A DNA stretch of 64,000 bases from Streptomyces sp. NBC_01460. GTDB lineage: Bacteria > Actinomycetota > Actinomycetes > Streptomycetales > Streptomycetaceae. The stretch is taken from positions 3,472,001 through 3,536,000 of the forward strand of contig NZ_CP109473.1 in the NCBI RefSeq assembly GCF_036227405.1, written 5' to 3'. Below, piece by piece: positions 33,901 through 41,331 of this stretch (positions are counted from its first letter, which is position 1; each line of letters starts with the position of its first letter). Made by a program: the position numbers and the translations under genes. The notes beneath the pieces were generated by a model that was not told the DNA's origin, made no database searches, and saw only the letters and a list, made by a program, of their open reading frames with translations.

Positions 33901-34446
33901 CTCGCCACGCTTCTCGACCAGCTCCACGCGGGCGTACGCCGCTGCCGCGAGCGCGTCCACGACCTCGCCCAGATCCGCGGTCCGCCCGCTGCTCAGCGCG
34001 ACGGGCTCCAGGTCGCCGAGGCCCTTGACCTGCGGCTGGAGCACGGAACGGACCGGCGCGACGACCACGCTGACCGGACCGGTCTCCGGGTCGTCCTGCC
34101 GGGGGTGCGCGAGGCGGCGCAGCACCGCGAGACGGCGGCCCACGGTGTCCGAACGGGGTGAGAGGCGCTCGTGGGGCAGCGTCTCCCAGGACGGGAACTC
34201 CGCCACGGTGTCCGGGGGCAGCAGCGTCCGCAGGGCGGCCGCCAGGTCCTCGGCCTCCCTGCCCGTCGCGGTGACGGCGAGCACCGTCCGCCCGGCCTCA
34301 CGGGCCAGGGCGGCCACGGCGAAGGGGCGGGCGGCGGGCGGGCCGACCAGCTCGACATGGGCCCGGCGGCCGTCGGAGGCGGCCTTCACCGCTTCGGAGA
34401 GCGCCGGGTCGGTGACGACGACATCCAGCAGACCGTGCAGGCTCAT
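30916..34446 (-). CDS. mfd: Transcription-repair coupling factor
   Basis: This 1176-residue SF2 translocase displaces stalled RNA polymerase and recruits UvrA. The UvrB-like damage-recognition half is followed by the RNA-polymerase-interaction (CarD-like) domain near residues 495-570 (LQAGDYIVHEQHGVGRYIEM). The helicase core shows motif I DVGYGKTEIAVRAAF, motif II VIVDEEQRFGV and motif VI QLRGRVGR. A TRCF C-terminal domain ends the protein. The ATG at 34446 was preferred to a GTG at 34479 because it gives the usual N-terminus MSLHGLLD; no strong ribosome site is seen. Its end overlaps the convergent TetR gene with no terminator between them. Confidence 0.96.
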   Translation of the reverse strand: MSLHGLLDVVVTDPALSEAVKAASDGRRAHVELVGPPAARPFAVAALAREAGRTVLAVTATGREAEDLAAALRTLLPPDTVAEFPSWETLPHERLSPRSDTVGRRLAVLRRLAHPRQDDPETGPVSVVVAPVRSVLQPQVKGLGDLEPVALSSGRTADLGEVVDALAAAAYARVELVEKRGEFAVRGGILDVFPPTEEHPLRVEFWGDDVEEIRYFKIADQRSLEVAEHGLWAPPCRELLLTEDVRSRAAALAEEHPELGELLGKIAEGIAVEGMESLAPVLVDEMELLLDVLPKGSMALVCDPERVRTRAADLVATSQEFLQASWAATAGGGEAPIDVGAASLWGIADVRDRARELGMMWWSVAPFAADDEAGDDTLKLGMRAPETYRGDTARALADTKGWLADGWRTVYVTEGQGPASRTVEVLGGEGIAARLDQDLAEITPSLVHVSCGAIDNGFVDPALRLAVLTETDLTGQRTASKDLGRMPARRRKSIDPLTLQAGDYIVHEQHGVGRYIEMVQRTVQGATREYLLVEYAPAKRGQPGDRLYIPTDQLEQVTKYVGGEAPTLHRLGGADWTKTKQRAKKAVKEIAADLIKLYSARMAAPGHAFGPDTPWQRELEDAFPYAETPDQLSTIAEVKEDMEKSVPMDRLICGDVGYGKTEIAVRAAFKAVQDGKQVAVLVPTTLLVQQHFGTFTERYAQFPVNVRALSRFQSDTESKATLEGLKDGSVDLVIGTHRLFSSETKFKDLGLVIVDEEQRFGVEHKEQLKKLRANVDVLTMSATPIPRTLEMAVTGIREMSTITTPPEERHPVLTFVGPYEEKQIGAAVRRELLREGQVFYIHNRVESIDRAAARLREIVPEARIATAHGQMGESQLEQVVVDFWEKRFDVLVSTTIVESGIDISNANTLIVERGDNFGLSQLHQLRGRVGRGRDRGYSYFLYPPEKPLTETAHERLATIAQHTEMGAGMYVAMKDLEIRGAGNLLGGEQSGHIAGVGFDLYIRMVGEAVADYRAAVDGSVEEEPPLEVKIELPVDAHVPHDYAPGERLRLQAYRAIASANSEEDIRAVREELIDRYGKLPEPVENLLLVAGLRMLARACGVGEVVLQGPNIRFAPVELRESQELRLKRLHPKTIFKPATRQILVPRPTAGRIGGKPVVGRELLSWTGEFLTTILGS

Positions 34447-34558
34447 GAAGGGATTCCGTCCGGTGTGGCGAGTGAGCAACGCGAAGGACCCGACACGTGG
34501 GACGGGCCGGGGTGTCCAGCGTACGACGCCGGTGTGTCACCCGCGCGAGGGAACGCCG

Positions 34559-34588
34559 TTGTCCGGACGGCGGCAGCGGGGCTAGCCT
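34559..34588 (+). promoter_or_regulatory. Promoter of the toxin-antitoxin operon
   Basis: TTGTCC (34559-34564) and TAGCCT (34583-34588) are 18 nt apart, 43 nt before the antitoxin start. Confidence 0.45.
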
Positions 34589-34630
34589 TGGTCCGGCAGC
34601 CAGTCCGCCTGTGGCCCTGTGAGGCAGTTC

Positions 34631-34876
34631 ATGGCAGCAGCCCGGCAGTACAACGTGCACGAGGCGGAGACCCACTTCTCGCGCATACTGCAACAGGTCG
34701 AGACCGGCGAGGAAGTCGTGAACAGCCGGGCCGGGGAGCCCATCGCGAAGGTGGTACCCCTTCGGTCCACGGTCAACCGGACCGACTACGGGACACTCAG
34801 GGGACAGATTCACATCCCTGAGGACTTCGACGAACTCCCCGACGACATCGCGGAAGCCTTAGGGATGCGTGGCTGA
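34631..34876 (+). CDS. Phd/YefM-type antitoxin
   Basis: This 81-residue DNA-binding antitoxin has an N-terminal Phd/YefM fold (ARQYNVHEAETHFSRILQQVETGEEVVNSRAGEPIAKVVPL) that should dimerise and repress its own promoter. A C-terminal acidic tail (HIPEDFDELPDDIAEALG) would wrap the toxin. The ATG at 34631 follows GAGG. Its stop overlaps the candidate start of the PIN toxin by three bases, the coupling normal in these operons. The cognate toxin is the PIN protein downstream. Confidence 0.9.
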   Translation: MAAARQYNVHEAETHFSRILQQVETGEEVVNSRAGEPIAKVVPLRSTVNRTDYGTLRGQIHIPEDFDELPDDIAEALGMRG

Positions 34877-35247
34877 GGCTCCTTCTCGACACCCACGTCG
34901 TCCTGTGGTGGCTCAATGCCTCGCCGGAGCTCTCCGAGGAGACGAGGGAGCTCCTGCGCACCGAGTCCGAGGTATACGTCAGCGCCGCCACGCCGTGGGA
35001 GATCGCGGTCAAGCAAAGCCTCGGAAAGCTGTCAGGCACCCCGGACCTCGCCGGGCGCGCCAGAGACATGCAGTTCAGGCCCTTCCCGATCACCGCCGAG
35101 CACGGCGTACGCGCCGGCCGTCTCCCCCCGCTCCACCGTGACCCCTTCGACCGCGTCCTCGTCGCCCAGGCCCAGACCGAAGGGCTGACGATCGTCACCC
35201 GCGACAAGTGGATCCCCCAGTACGACGTACCGGTCCTGCACGCCTGA
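34873..35247 (+). CDS. PIN-domain (VapC-like) toxin with an apparent CTG start
   Basis: This 124-residue PIN-domain RNase toxin lies behind its YefM-type antitoxin. Its frame has no ATG, GTG or TTG before the conserved core. CTG at 34873 overlaps the antitoxin stop as CTGA and yields the family's normal beginning (M)RLLLDTHVVLWWL. Acidic active-site residues are all present: Asp6 in LLDTH, the Glu of WEIAVKQ near residue 45, and Asp residues in RDPFDRVLVAQAQ near 93-97; the C-terminal TIVTRDKWIPQYDVPVL is complete. It is therefore either initiated at CTG at a low rate or has lost its ATG start by one base change. The rest of the frame is intact. Confidence 0.83.
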   Translation: MRLLLDTHVVLWWLNASPELSEETRELLRTESEVYVSAATPWEIAVKQSLGKLSGTPDLAGRARDMQFRPFPITAEHGVRAGRLPPLHRDPFDRVLVAQAQTEGLTIVTRDKWIPQYDVPVLHA

Positions 35248-35269
35248 CCGGTACGTCGCACGACGCGAT

Positions 35270-35307
35270 CCGGCCCCGGGACGTCTGGAGGAACGTCCCG
35301 GGGCCGG
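35270..35307. terminator. Bidirectional intrinsic terminator
   Basis: A perfect 15-bp stem (CCGGCCCCGGGACGT / ACGTCCCGGGGCCGG) with an 8-nt loop lies between the toxin gene and the convergent FtsX-like permease gene. Confidence 0.85.
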
Positions 35308-35332
35308 AGCAGTCATCCTACGGCGGGCACTG

Positions 35333-37915
35333 TCACCCGTCCGTGGCGATCGCGTTCAGGACGTTCATCCGGCCCGCCCGGAAGGCCGGGACCAGGGCGG
35401 CGAACAGTCCGACGAAGGCCGAGGCGACGAAGACGGTGAGGATCGTCGGCCACGGGATCTCCAGGACCTCGAGTCCCTCCAGCGCCAGCAGTTTCTGGGC
35501 GGAGGTGCCCCAACCCATGCCCAGGCCGAGTCCGAGGAGCGCGCCGAACAGGGCGATGACGACGGACTCCAGACGGATCATGCGCCGCAACTGGCGGCGG
35601 GAGAGGCCGATCGCCCGCATCAGGCCGATCTCACGGGTCCGTTCGACCACCGACAGGGCCAGGGTGTTCACCACACCGAGCACCGCGACGATGATCGCCA
35701 GGGCGAGCAGGCCGTACACGATGTTCAGCAGCTGGCCGATCTGGTCCTTCAGGTCCTCCTTGAAGTCGGCCTGGTTCTGCACCTTGTACTGCGGGTACGC
35801 GGCGAGCGCGCTCTTGAGGGAGGCGTACGCCTCCTTCTCCTTGCCGCCCTCCGCCGAGGCGAACATGATCATGTTCCCGGGCATCCGGTCGGCGGTGACG
35901 TGACGCTCGGCGGTGGTGACGTTGATGTACTTCGCGCCCCGGTCGACGTTCGTCTCGTCGGAGGTGATCGCGGCGACCTTCAGCTTCGCGGTGTCGCCGG
36001 CCTTGAAGGCGACGGTCAGCTCGTCCCCGACCTCGATCTTGTGCAGGGTGGCGTAGTCCGATCCGACCGACATGGCGTTCTCGCCGTACGCCTTCGCCAG
36101 GTCACCGGCGACGGTCTCGCGCCGCAGGTCCTGCCGGTACGTCGGGTCGGCGGCGGTGACCTGCTCGTCCGCGGTCGAGCCGTCGGGGTTGGTGAGCTTC
36201 GCCGCGAGGACCTTGTAGTCCGTGACGCGTTCGATGCCGGGCACCTTCCTGATGGCCTCAGCTGCCTGCGGCACGAGGAGCTGACCGGTGTTCGACTGGA
36301 CGATGAAGTCCGTACCGACCGACCTGTCGAGCTCCTCGGTGGCCGAGGCGACCATGGAGGAGCCGACGACCGAGAGGCACGCCACCAGGGCGAGGCCGAT
36401 CATCAGGGCCGCGCCGGTCGCTCCCGTACGCCGGGGGTTGCGCAGCGCGTTGCGCTCCGCCAGCCGCCCGACCGGGCCGAACAGCCGCAGGACGACGATG
36501 CCGAGCACCCGCACGACCGCACCGGCCAGCAGCGGGCCGATCACGATGAAACCGATGAGGGTGAGGACCACGCCCAGGCCGAGGTAGAGCGAACCCTCGC
36601 TCGCCTCGTCCACGCGGGTCGTCGCCCACAGGCCCGCGACGCCGGCCCCGGTGAGGACCAGGCCCAGACCGGCCCTGATCCACCCGGACCTGGCGTCCGC
36701 CGGGGTCCCCGCGTCGCGCAGGGCGGCCATCGGGGAGACCTTGCCGGCGCGGCGGGCCGGGACGTAGGCGGCGAGGACGGTGACGACGATGCCGAGCACC
36801 AGTCCGATCACCGGCGTGGTCCAGGCGACGGTGAGGTCCTTGGTGGACAGCTCCATGCCCACGGCGCCCATGAGCTTCATCAGCCCGACGGCGAGACCGA
36901 TGCCGGCGCCGACCCCCAGGACCGATCCGACGATGCCCAGGAGCACCGCCTCGACCAGCACCGACCGGTTGACCTGCTTGCGGCTGGAACCGATGGCCCG
37001 CATGAGGCCGATCTCGCGGGTGCGCTGGGCGACCAGCATCGAGAAGGTGTTGACGATCAGGAAGATGCCGACGAGGAACGCGATCCCGGCGAACCCGAGC
37101 ATCGCGTACTTCATGACGTCCAGGAAGGAGCCCATGGAGTCCTTGCCGGCGGCTGCGGCCTCCTCCTGGGTCTGCAGTTTGTACGCGGCGGTGCCGCCCA
37201 GGGCGGCGGCGACGTTCCTCTTCAACTCGGTGTCGCCGATGCCGGGTTCGGCGGTGACCGAGATGTGGGTGAAGACACCGGGGGCGCCCAGCAGCTTCTG
37301 CTGCGCGGTGGCGGTGTCGAGGTAGACGACGGCCGCGCCGGGGTTGGTCACGGTGAACGACGCGATCCCGCTGATCCGCGCCTCGATGTCACCGGTGACG
37401 GCGATGGTGCGCACCTCGTCACCGAGCTTCAGATGGTGCTTCTCCGCGGTGTCGGCGTCGATCATCGCCTCGGTCGGGCCGCGCGGGGCGTGGCCGGAGG
37501 TGATCTCCATGGAACGCAGGTCGTTGGTGGTCCAGTTGCCCGCGATGGTCGGGGCTCCGGTGTCCGACCCGAGGTTCTTGTCACGACTGTCGACGAGGGT
37601 GACGGACATGCTGGTGACCGCGCCCTCGGCCTTCTTCACCCCGTCGGCGCCCGCGACCTCGGTCACGACGGACGCGGGGAGCGCCTCGGGCTTGCCGTTC
37701 TCCGGGAGGTCGTCGGCGCCGGCCGCCTTCTTCGGGCTGACCGTGACGTCGGCGGACGTCGCCGCGAAGAGCTTGTCGAAGGTGGTGTTCATGGTGTCGG
37801 TGAACACGAGCGTGCCGCAGACGAACGCCACCGACAGCAGGACGGCGACGGCGGAGAGCGCCATCCGCCCCTTGTGCGCGAGGAAGTTGCGCATCGAGGT
37901 CTTCCAGACGGTCAT
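35333..37915 (-). CDS. FtsX-like ABC transporter permease (paralog of 6874-9402)
   Basis: This 860-residue membrane protein has the same plan as the paralog at 6.9-9.4 kb: an N-terminal helix (MALSAVAVLLSVAFVCGTLVF), an extracytoplasmic domain, a first FtsX core with QRTREIGLMRAIGSSRKQV, central helices, a second extracytoplasmic domain and a second core with ERTREIGLMRAIGLSRRQL. Its ATG overlaps the stop of the ATPase gene by 4 nt (ATGA), so the two subunits are coupled. It ends before a strong bidirectional terminator. It presumably moves or releases an envelope-associated substrate together with the ATPase. The substrate is unknown. Confidence 0.93.
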   Translation of the reverse strand: MTVWKTSMRNFLAHKGRMALSAVAVLLSVAFVCGTLVFTDTMNTTFDKLFAATSADVTVSPKKAAGADDLPENGKPEALPASVVTEVAGADGVKKAEGAVTSMSVTLVDSRDKNLGSDTGAPTIAGNWTTNDLRSMEITSGHAPRGPTEAMIDADTAEKHHLKLGDEVRTIAVTGDIEARISGIASFTVTNPGAAVVYLDTATAQQKLLGAPGVFTHISVTAEPGIGDTELKRNVAAALGGTAAYKLQTQEEAAAAGKDSMGSFLDVMKYAMLGFAGIAFLVGIFLIVNTFSMLVAQRTREIGLMRAIGSSRKQVNRSVLVEAVLLGIVGSVLGVGAGIGLAVGLMKLMGAVGMELSTKDLTVAWTTPVIGLVLGIVVTVLAAYVPARRAGKVSPMAALRDAGTPADARSGWIRAGLGLVLTGAGVAGLWATTRVDEASEGSLYLGLGVVLTLIGFIVIGPLLAGAVVRVLGIVVLRLFGPVGRLAERNALRNPRRTGATGAALMIGLALVACLSVVGSSMVASATEELDRSVGTDFIVQSNTGQLLVPQAAEAIRKVPGIERVTDYKVLAAKLTNPDGSTADEQVTAADPTYRQDLRRETVAGDLAKAYGENAMSVGSDYATLHKIEVGDELTVAFKAGDTAKLKVAAITSDETNVDRGAKYINVTTAERHVTADRMPGNMIMFASAEGGKEKEAYASLKSALAAYPQYKVQNQADFKEDLKDQIGQLLNIVYGLLALAIIVAVLGVVNTLALSVVERTREIGLMRAIGLSRRQLRRMIRLESVVIALFGALLGLGLGMGWGTSAQKLLALEGLEVLEIPWPTILTVFVASAFVGLFAALVPAFRAGRMNVLNAIATDG

Positions 37916-38700
37916 GAGGTCCGCCCGCGTGCGTCGAAGTCCTTCATCCGGTCCAGGACCTGCTCGGCCGTCGGGTTCTTCATCTCGTCGACGATGGATC
38001 CGTCGGCGAGGTAGAGGACCCGGTCCGCGTACGAGGCGGCCACGGGGTCGTGGGTGACCATGACGATGGTCTGGCCGAGCTCGTCGACGGACCTGCGCAG
38101 GAAGGACAGCACCTCGGCACCGGCCCGCGAGTCCAGGTTCCCGGTGGGCTCGTCACCGAAGATGATCTCGGGGCGGGCGGCGAGCGCCCGGGCCACCGCG
38201 ACGCGCTGCTGCTGGCCCCCGGAGAGCTGTGTGGGCCGGTGCTTCAGCCGCTCGGCGAGGCCGACGGTCTCCACGACCTGCCGCAGCCAGTCCGCGTCGG
38301 CCCTGCGGCCGGCGATGTCCATCGGCAGCGTGATGTTCTCGAGCGCGTTGAGCGTCGGGAGCAGGTTGAACGCCTGGAAGATGAAACCGATCCGGTCCCG
38401 GCGCAGCTGCGTCAGCTTCTTGTCCTTGAGACCGGTGATCTCGGTGTCGGCGAGGTGGATCGTGCCCGAGGTCACCGTGTCCAGACCCGCGAGGCAGTGC
38501 ATCAGGGTCGACTTGCCGGATCCGGACGGCCCCATGATCGCCGTGAACTGTCCGCGGACGATGTCCACGTCGACGTGGTCGAGCGCCACGACCCGGGTCT
38601 CGCCCGCCCCGTACGCCTTGACGACCTGCCGCGCCCGCGCAGCGACGGCCGTACGCCCTCCAGTGTCCCCGTGCCTGGGAATGGTTACAGCCGTTGTCAC
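37912..38700 (-). CDS. ABC transporter ATP-binding protein (paralog of 6049-6816)
   Basis: This 262-residue MacB/LolD-type ATPase has Walker A GPSGSGKST, Q-loop FQAFNLLPTLNALENI, signature LSGGQQQRVA, Walker B IIFGDEPTGNLDS and VTHDP. It is very similar to the ATPase encoded at 6.0 kb, even to the terminal residues GRTS. The GTG at 38700 follows an excellent AGGAG site; the longer frame upstream is non-coding. Its partner is the overlapping FtsX-like permease. The two operons are inverted copies about 29 kb apart and may share a regulator, because similar CCTAC/TCAGG elements lie upstream of both. Confidence 0.94.
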   Translation of the reverse strand: MTTAVTIPRHGDTGGRTAVAARARQVVKAYGAGETRVVALDHVDVDIVRGQFTAIMGPSGSGKSTLMHCLAGLDTVTSGTIHLADTEITGLKDKKLTQLRRDRIGFIFQAFNLLPTLNALENITLPMDIAGRRADADWLRQVVETVGLAERLKHRPTQLSGGQQQRVAVARALAARPEIIFGDEPTGNLDSRAGAEVLSFLRRSVDELGQTIVMVTHDPVAASYADRVLYLADGSIVDEMKNPTAEQVLDRMKDFDARGRTS

Positions 38701-39062
38701 GGTTTTTCTCCTATGTCGGTCGATGCACGGACGTCCCTGTGTACGTTCCGAGTCTCGGTGGCGAAGGGGGTCGAGCGCAGTGGTGCCCGGCGCAGTCTTC
38801 ACGGGGGGTTTTCCCCACCCCGCCCCCTGCTGCCGACCGCATCCCCCGGTGTAGGACCACGGTAAGGAAGGGGGCACCGCCGCCTCGTCCTCCGCCGGGA
38901 GGAACGCTCCCCGGTCCCTGCTACGGAGCTCCCCCTAGGGGTTCGCGCCGGCGGAGCAGGACCTGAGTAGGGGTCTCATCCCTCGGCCTGCGACTCCCGC
39001 CGGGCCGGGGACGGTGAGACAGTGTCACCCGGGTAAATAGATGCATAGGGAAGGGACCCCCT
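38701..39062. other. 362-bp divergent intergenic region between ABC operon and MFS gene
   Basis: No gene is visible. The region should hold both promoters. It contains CCCCCTAGGGG (38931-38941) and the element at 38946-38973 that resembles the one at 5907-5930. GGGTAAATAG at about 39032-39041 is a rare A+T-rich patch just before the MFS start. Confidence 0.5.
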
Positions 39063-40658
39063 GTGGGCGGCACGGACGGCACCGGCGGCACGGACAGCCC
39101 GGAAGCGGTGCTCGGGGAGGCCTCCCGGGACACGGCACAGGACAGCGCTCGCGACCGCCGCCCGGTCGCCGCGGCCCTCATGCTCGGCATGGGCCTCGCC
39201 GCGATCGACGGCACGATCGTCGCGACCGCCGTCCCCCAGATCGTCGGCGACCTCGGTGGATTCGCCGTCTTCTCCTGGCTCTTCTCCGGCTATCTGCTCG
39301 CCGTCACCGTCACCCTGCCGGTGTACGGGAAGCTCTCCGACACCTTCGGCCGCAAGCCCGTCCTGATCGCCGGCATCATCCTCTTCCTGGCGGGCTCCGT
39401 CCTGTGCGCCGCCGCCTGGAACATGGCCGCCCTCATCGCCTTCCGCGTCGTCCAGGGCCTCGGCGGCGGCGCCCTCCAGGGCACGGTGCAGACCATCGCC
39501 GCGGACCTGTACCCGCTGAAGGAACGCCCGAAGATCCAGGCCAAGCTGTCCACGGTCTGGGCGACTTCGGCGGTGGCGGGCCCCGCGGTCGGCGGGCTGC
39601 TCGCCGCGTACGCCGACTGGCGCTGGATCTTCCTGATCAACCTGCCCGTCGGTGCCGTCGCCCTCTGGCTGGTGGTCCGCCACCTCCACGAACCCGCCCG
39701 CCCGCGCCCCTCGGCCCGCCCCCGCGTCGACTGGGCGGGCGCCCTCGCGGTGTTCGCCACGGGCGCGCTCCTGCTGACGGCGCTCGTCCAGGGCGGCGTC
39801 GCCTGGCCCTGGCTCTCCGCCCCCTCGCTCGGGCTGTTCGGGGCGAGCGCGGCACTGGCCGGACTCACGGTCCTCATCGAGCGGCGGGCCGCGGAGCCCG
39901 TCATCCCGGGCTGGGTCTGGAGGCGCCGCACGATCGCGTCGGTCAATCTCGCCCTCGGTGCCATGGGCCTGCTCATGGTCGCGCCGACGGTCTTCCTGCC
40001 GACGTACGCCCAGTCCGTCCTCGGACTGGGCCCGATCGCCGCCGGGTTCGTCCTGTCGGTGATGACCCTGAGCTGGCCCGTCTCCGCCGCGCTCTCCGAC
40101 CGGGTCTACAACCGCATCGGCTTCCGCCGCACCGCGATCATCGGCATGTCCGGCTCCCTGCTGGTCCTGCTCTGCTTCCCGCTGCTGCCCTATCCCGGCG
40201 CCGCCTGGCAGCCCGCCCTGCTCATGCTGCTGCTCGGCGCGACGCTCGGCCTCTTCCAACTCCCGCTGATCGTCGGGGTCCAGTCGACGGTGGGGTGGGC
40301 CGAGCGGGGGACGACGACGGCGTCCGTCCTCTTCTGCCGCCAGGTGGGCCAGAGCCTGGGCGCCGCGGTCTTCGGCGCCGTCGCCAACGGTGTGCTGACG
40401 TCCCGGCTCGCCGCCTCCCCCGTCCCGGGGCTGCCCGGCGACCTGGACGCGGTCTCGCACGCCCTGGAGGACCCGGCCGCCCTCTCCGCGGCAGCGACGG
40501 ACCAGCTGCGGCGGGCCGTCGACACGGCCGTCGACCACGTGTTCACCGGCGCCGCGGCCGCCGCCGCTCTCGCCCTGCTGGTGCTCGTCGCCCTGGCGCC
40601 GCGCCGCTTCCCGGTCCTGGACGAGCACGAGAGCGCTTCCCGTACGCCGAGGGACTAG
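39063..40658 (+). CDS. MFS drug exporter (DHA2/EmrB type, 14 helices)
   Basis: This 531-residue proton-driven exporter has 14 predicted helices. It shows the family's early motif LAAIDGTIVATAVPQIVGDLGG (D1), the loop 2-3 motif A GKLSDTFGRKPVL, and the motif C-like stretch in helix 5 (ATSAVAGPAVGGLLAAYADWRWIFLINLP). The N-terminal 30 residues are hydrophilic and acidic. The GTG at 39063 is the only start that keeps this tail; the ribosome site is weak. It stands alone, divergent from the ABC/FtsX operon. Multidrug or antibiotic export is likely, with specificity unknown. No adjacent regulator is seen. Confidence 0.92.
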   Translation: MGGTDGTGGTDSPEAVLGEASRDTAQDSARDRRPVAAALMLGMGLAAIDGTIVATAVPQIVGDLGGFAVFSWLFSGYLLAVTVTLPVYGKLSDTFGRKPVLIAGIILFLAGSVLCAAAWNMAALIAFRVVQGLGGGALQGTVQTIAADLYPLKERPKIQAKLSTVWATSAVAGPAVGGLLAAYADWRWIFLINLPVGAVALWLVVRHLHEPARPRPSARPRVDWAGALAVFATGALLLTALVQGGVAWPWLSAPSLGLFGASAALAGLTVLIERRAAEPVIPGWVWRRRTIASVNLALGAMGLLMVAPTVFLPTYAQSVLGLGPIAAGFVLSVMTLSWPVSAALSDRVYNRIGFRRTAIIGMSGSLLVLLCFPLLPYPGAAWQPALLMLLLGATLGLFQLPLIVGVQSTVGWAERGTTTASVLFCRQVGQSLGAAVFGAVANGVLTSRLAASPVPGLPGDLDAVSHALEDPAALSAAATDQLRRAVDTAVDHVFTGAAAAAALALLVLVALAPRRFPVLDEHESASRTPRD

Positions 40659-40824
40659 ACAACTGATGCGTTACCAGCGGTAGTTCACCCGTAACCCTCC
40701 CCCTCCGCGATACCCGCGAGTAACGTACGCGCTCCCGACAGCGCCCCCGCGCTGCTCCCGACGCGCACCCGCGCACCCGCCTTGCAGTCCGTCCCCGGAC
40801 CCGAGCCATGCAAGGAGCACCGCC

Positions 40825-41331
40825 ATGCCGCACCCCCCACAGCCACCCCCTCCCCCACCCGGGCGGTCACCGCACCCCCACCGCCCCGCACCACCCCCGT
40901 ACCCCGGCGACTACCTCATGCCCTGGCAGAGCTCCCCGCCCCCGCCGCCACCCCGCCCACCGGCACCCGCGGCAGGCTCCGCCCCCGCTCCCGGACACCA
41001 CAGCGACCTGCGACGGCTGCGCACCGCCTACCGCCGGCTGCGCCGCGTCTCGACCCTCACCGCACTCGGCTACTTCACCCTGTTCCTCCTGCTGTCCGGC
41101 TACGCCCCCGCCCTGATGACCCGCCCCGTCGGCGACGGCGGACTCACCACCGGCCTCCTCCTCGGCCTGTGCCAGCTCCCCGTCACACTCGCCGCGGTCG
41201 CCGTCTACGAGTGGACCGCCCACCGCACCGTCGACCCGCTCAGCGCCGGACTCCGCGACAGGGCCGGCACCCCCCGCGACGACACCGCCCGCACACCCGG
41301 CGGGCACCACGGGACGGGAGCGGGCCGGTGA
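40825..41331 (+). CDS. DUF485 membrane protein with proline-rich N-terminus
   Basis: This 168-residue protein is the small DUF485 partner usually encoded before acetate/pyruvate-type symporters. Residues 1-58 are extremely Pro-rich and probably disordered. Residues about 60-140 form the DUF485 domain with two membrane helices (STLTALGYFTLFLLLSGYAP and TTGLLLGLCQLPVTLAAVAVYEW). Its stop overlaps the GTG start of the symporter gene (GTGA). In Gram-negative acs-yjcH-actP operons the homologous small protein accompanies ActP; its job is unclear. The Pro-rich extension is longer than usual for the family. Confidence 0.88.
   Translation: MPHPPQPPPPPPGRSPHPHRPAPPPYPGDYLMPWQSSPPPPPPRPPAPAAGSAPAPGHHSDLRRLRTAYRRLRRVSTLTALGYFTLFLLLSGYAPALMTRPVGDGGLTTGLLLGLCQLPVTLAAVAVYEWTAHRTVDPLSAGLRDRAGTPRDDTARTPGGHHGTGAGR

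Noticed and set aside
31057..34161. Long open frame (1034 codons) on the plus strand
   Set aside because: It is antisense to mfd; open antisense frames are expected in very G+C-rich coding DNA and the translation has low-complexity Arg/Leu/Gly composition.
34869..35141. GTG-started frame proposed for the toxin position
   Set aside because: It is out of frame with the PIN-domain residues and gives an unrelated Pro/Arg-rich peptide.
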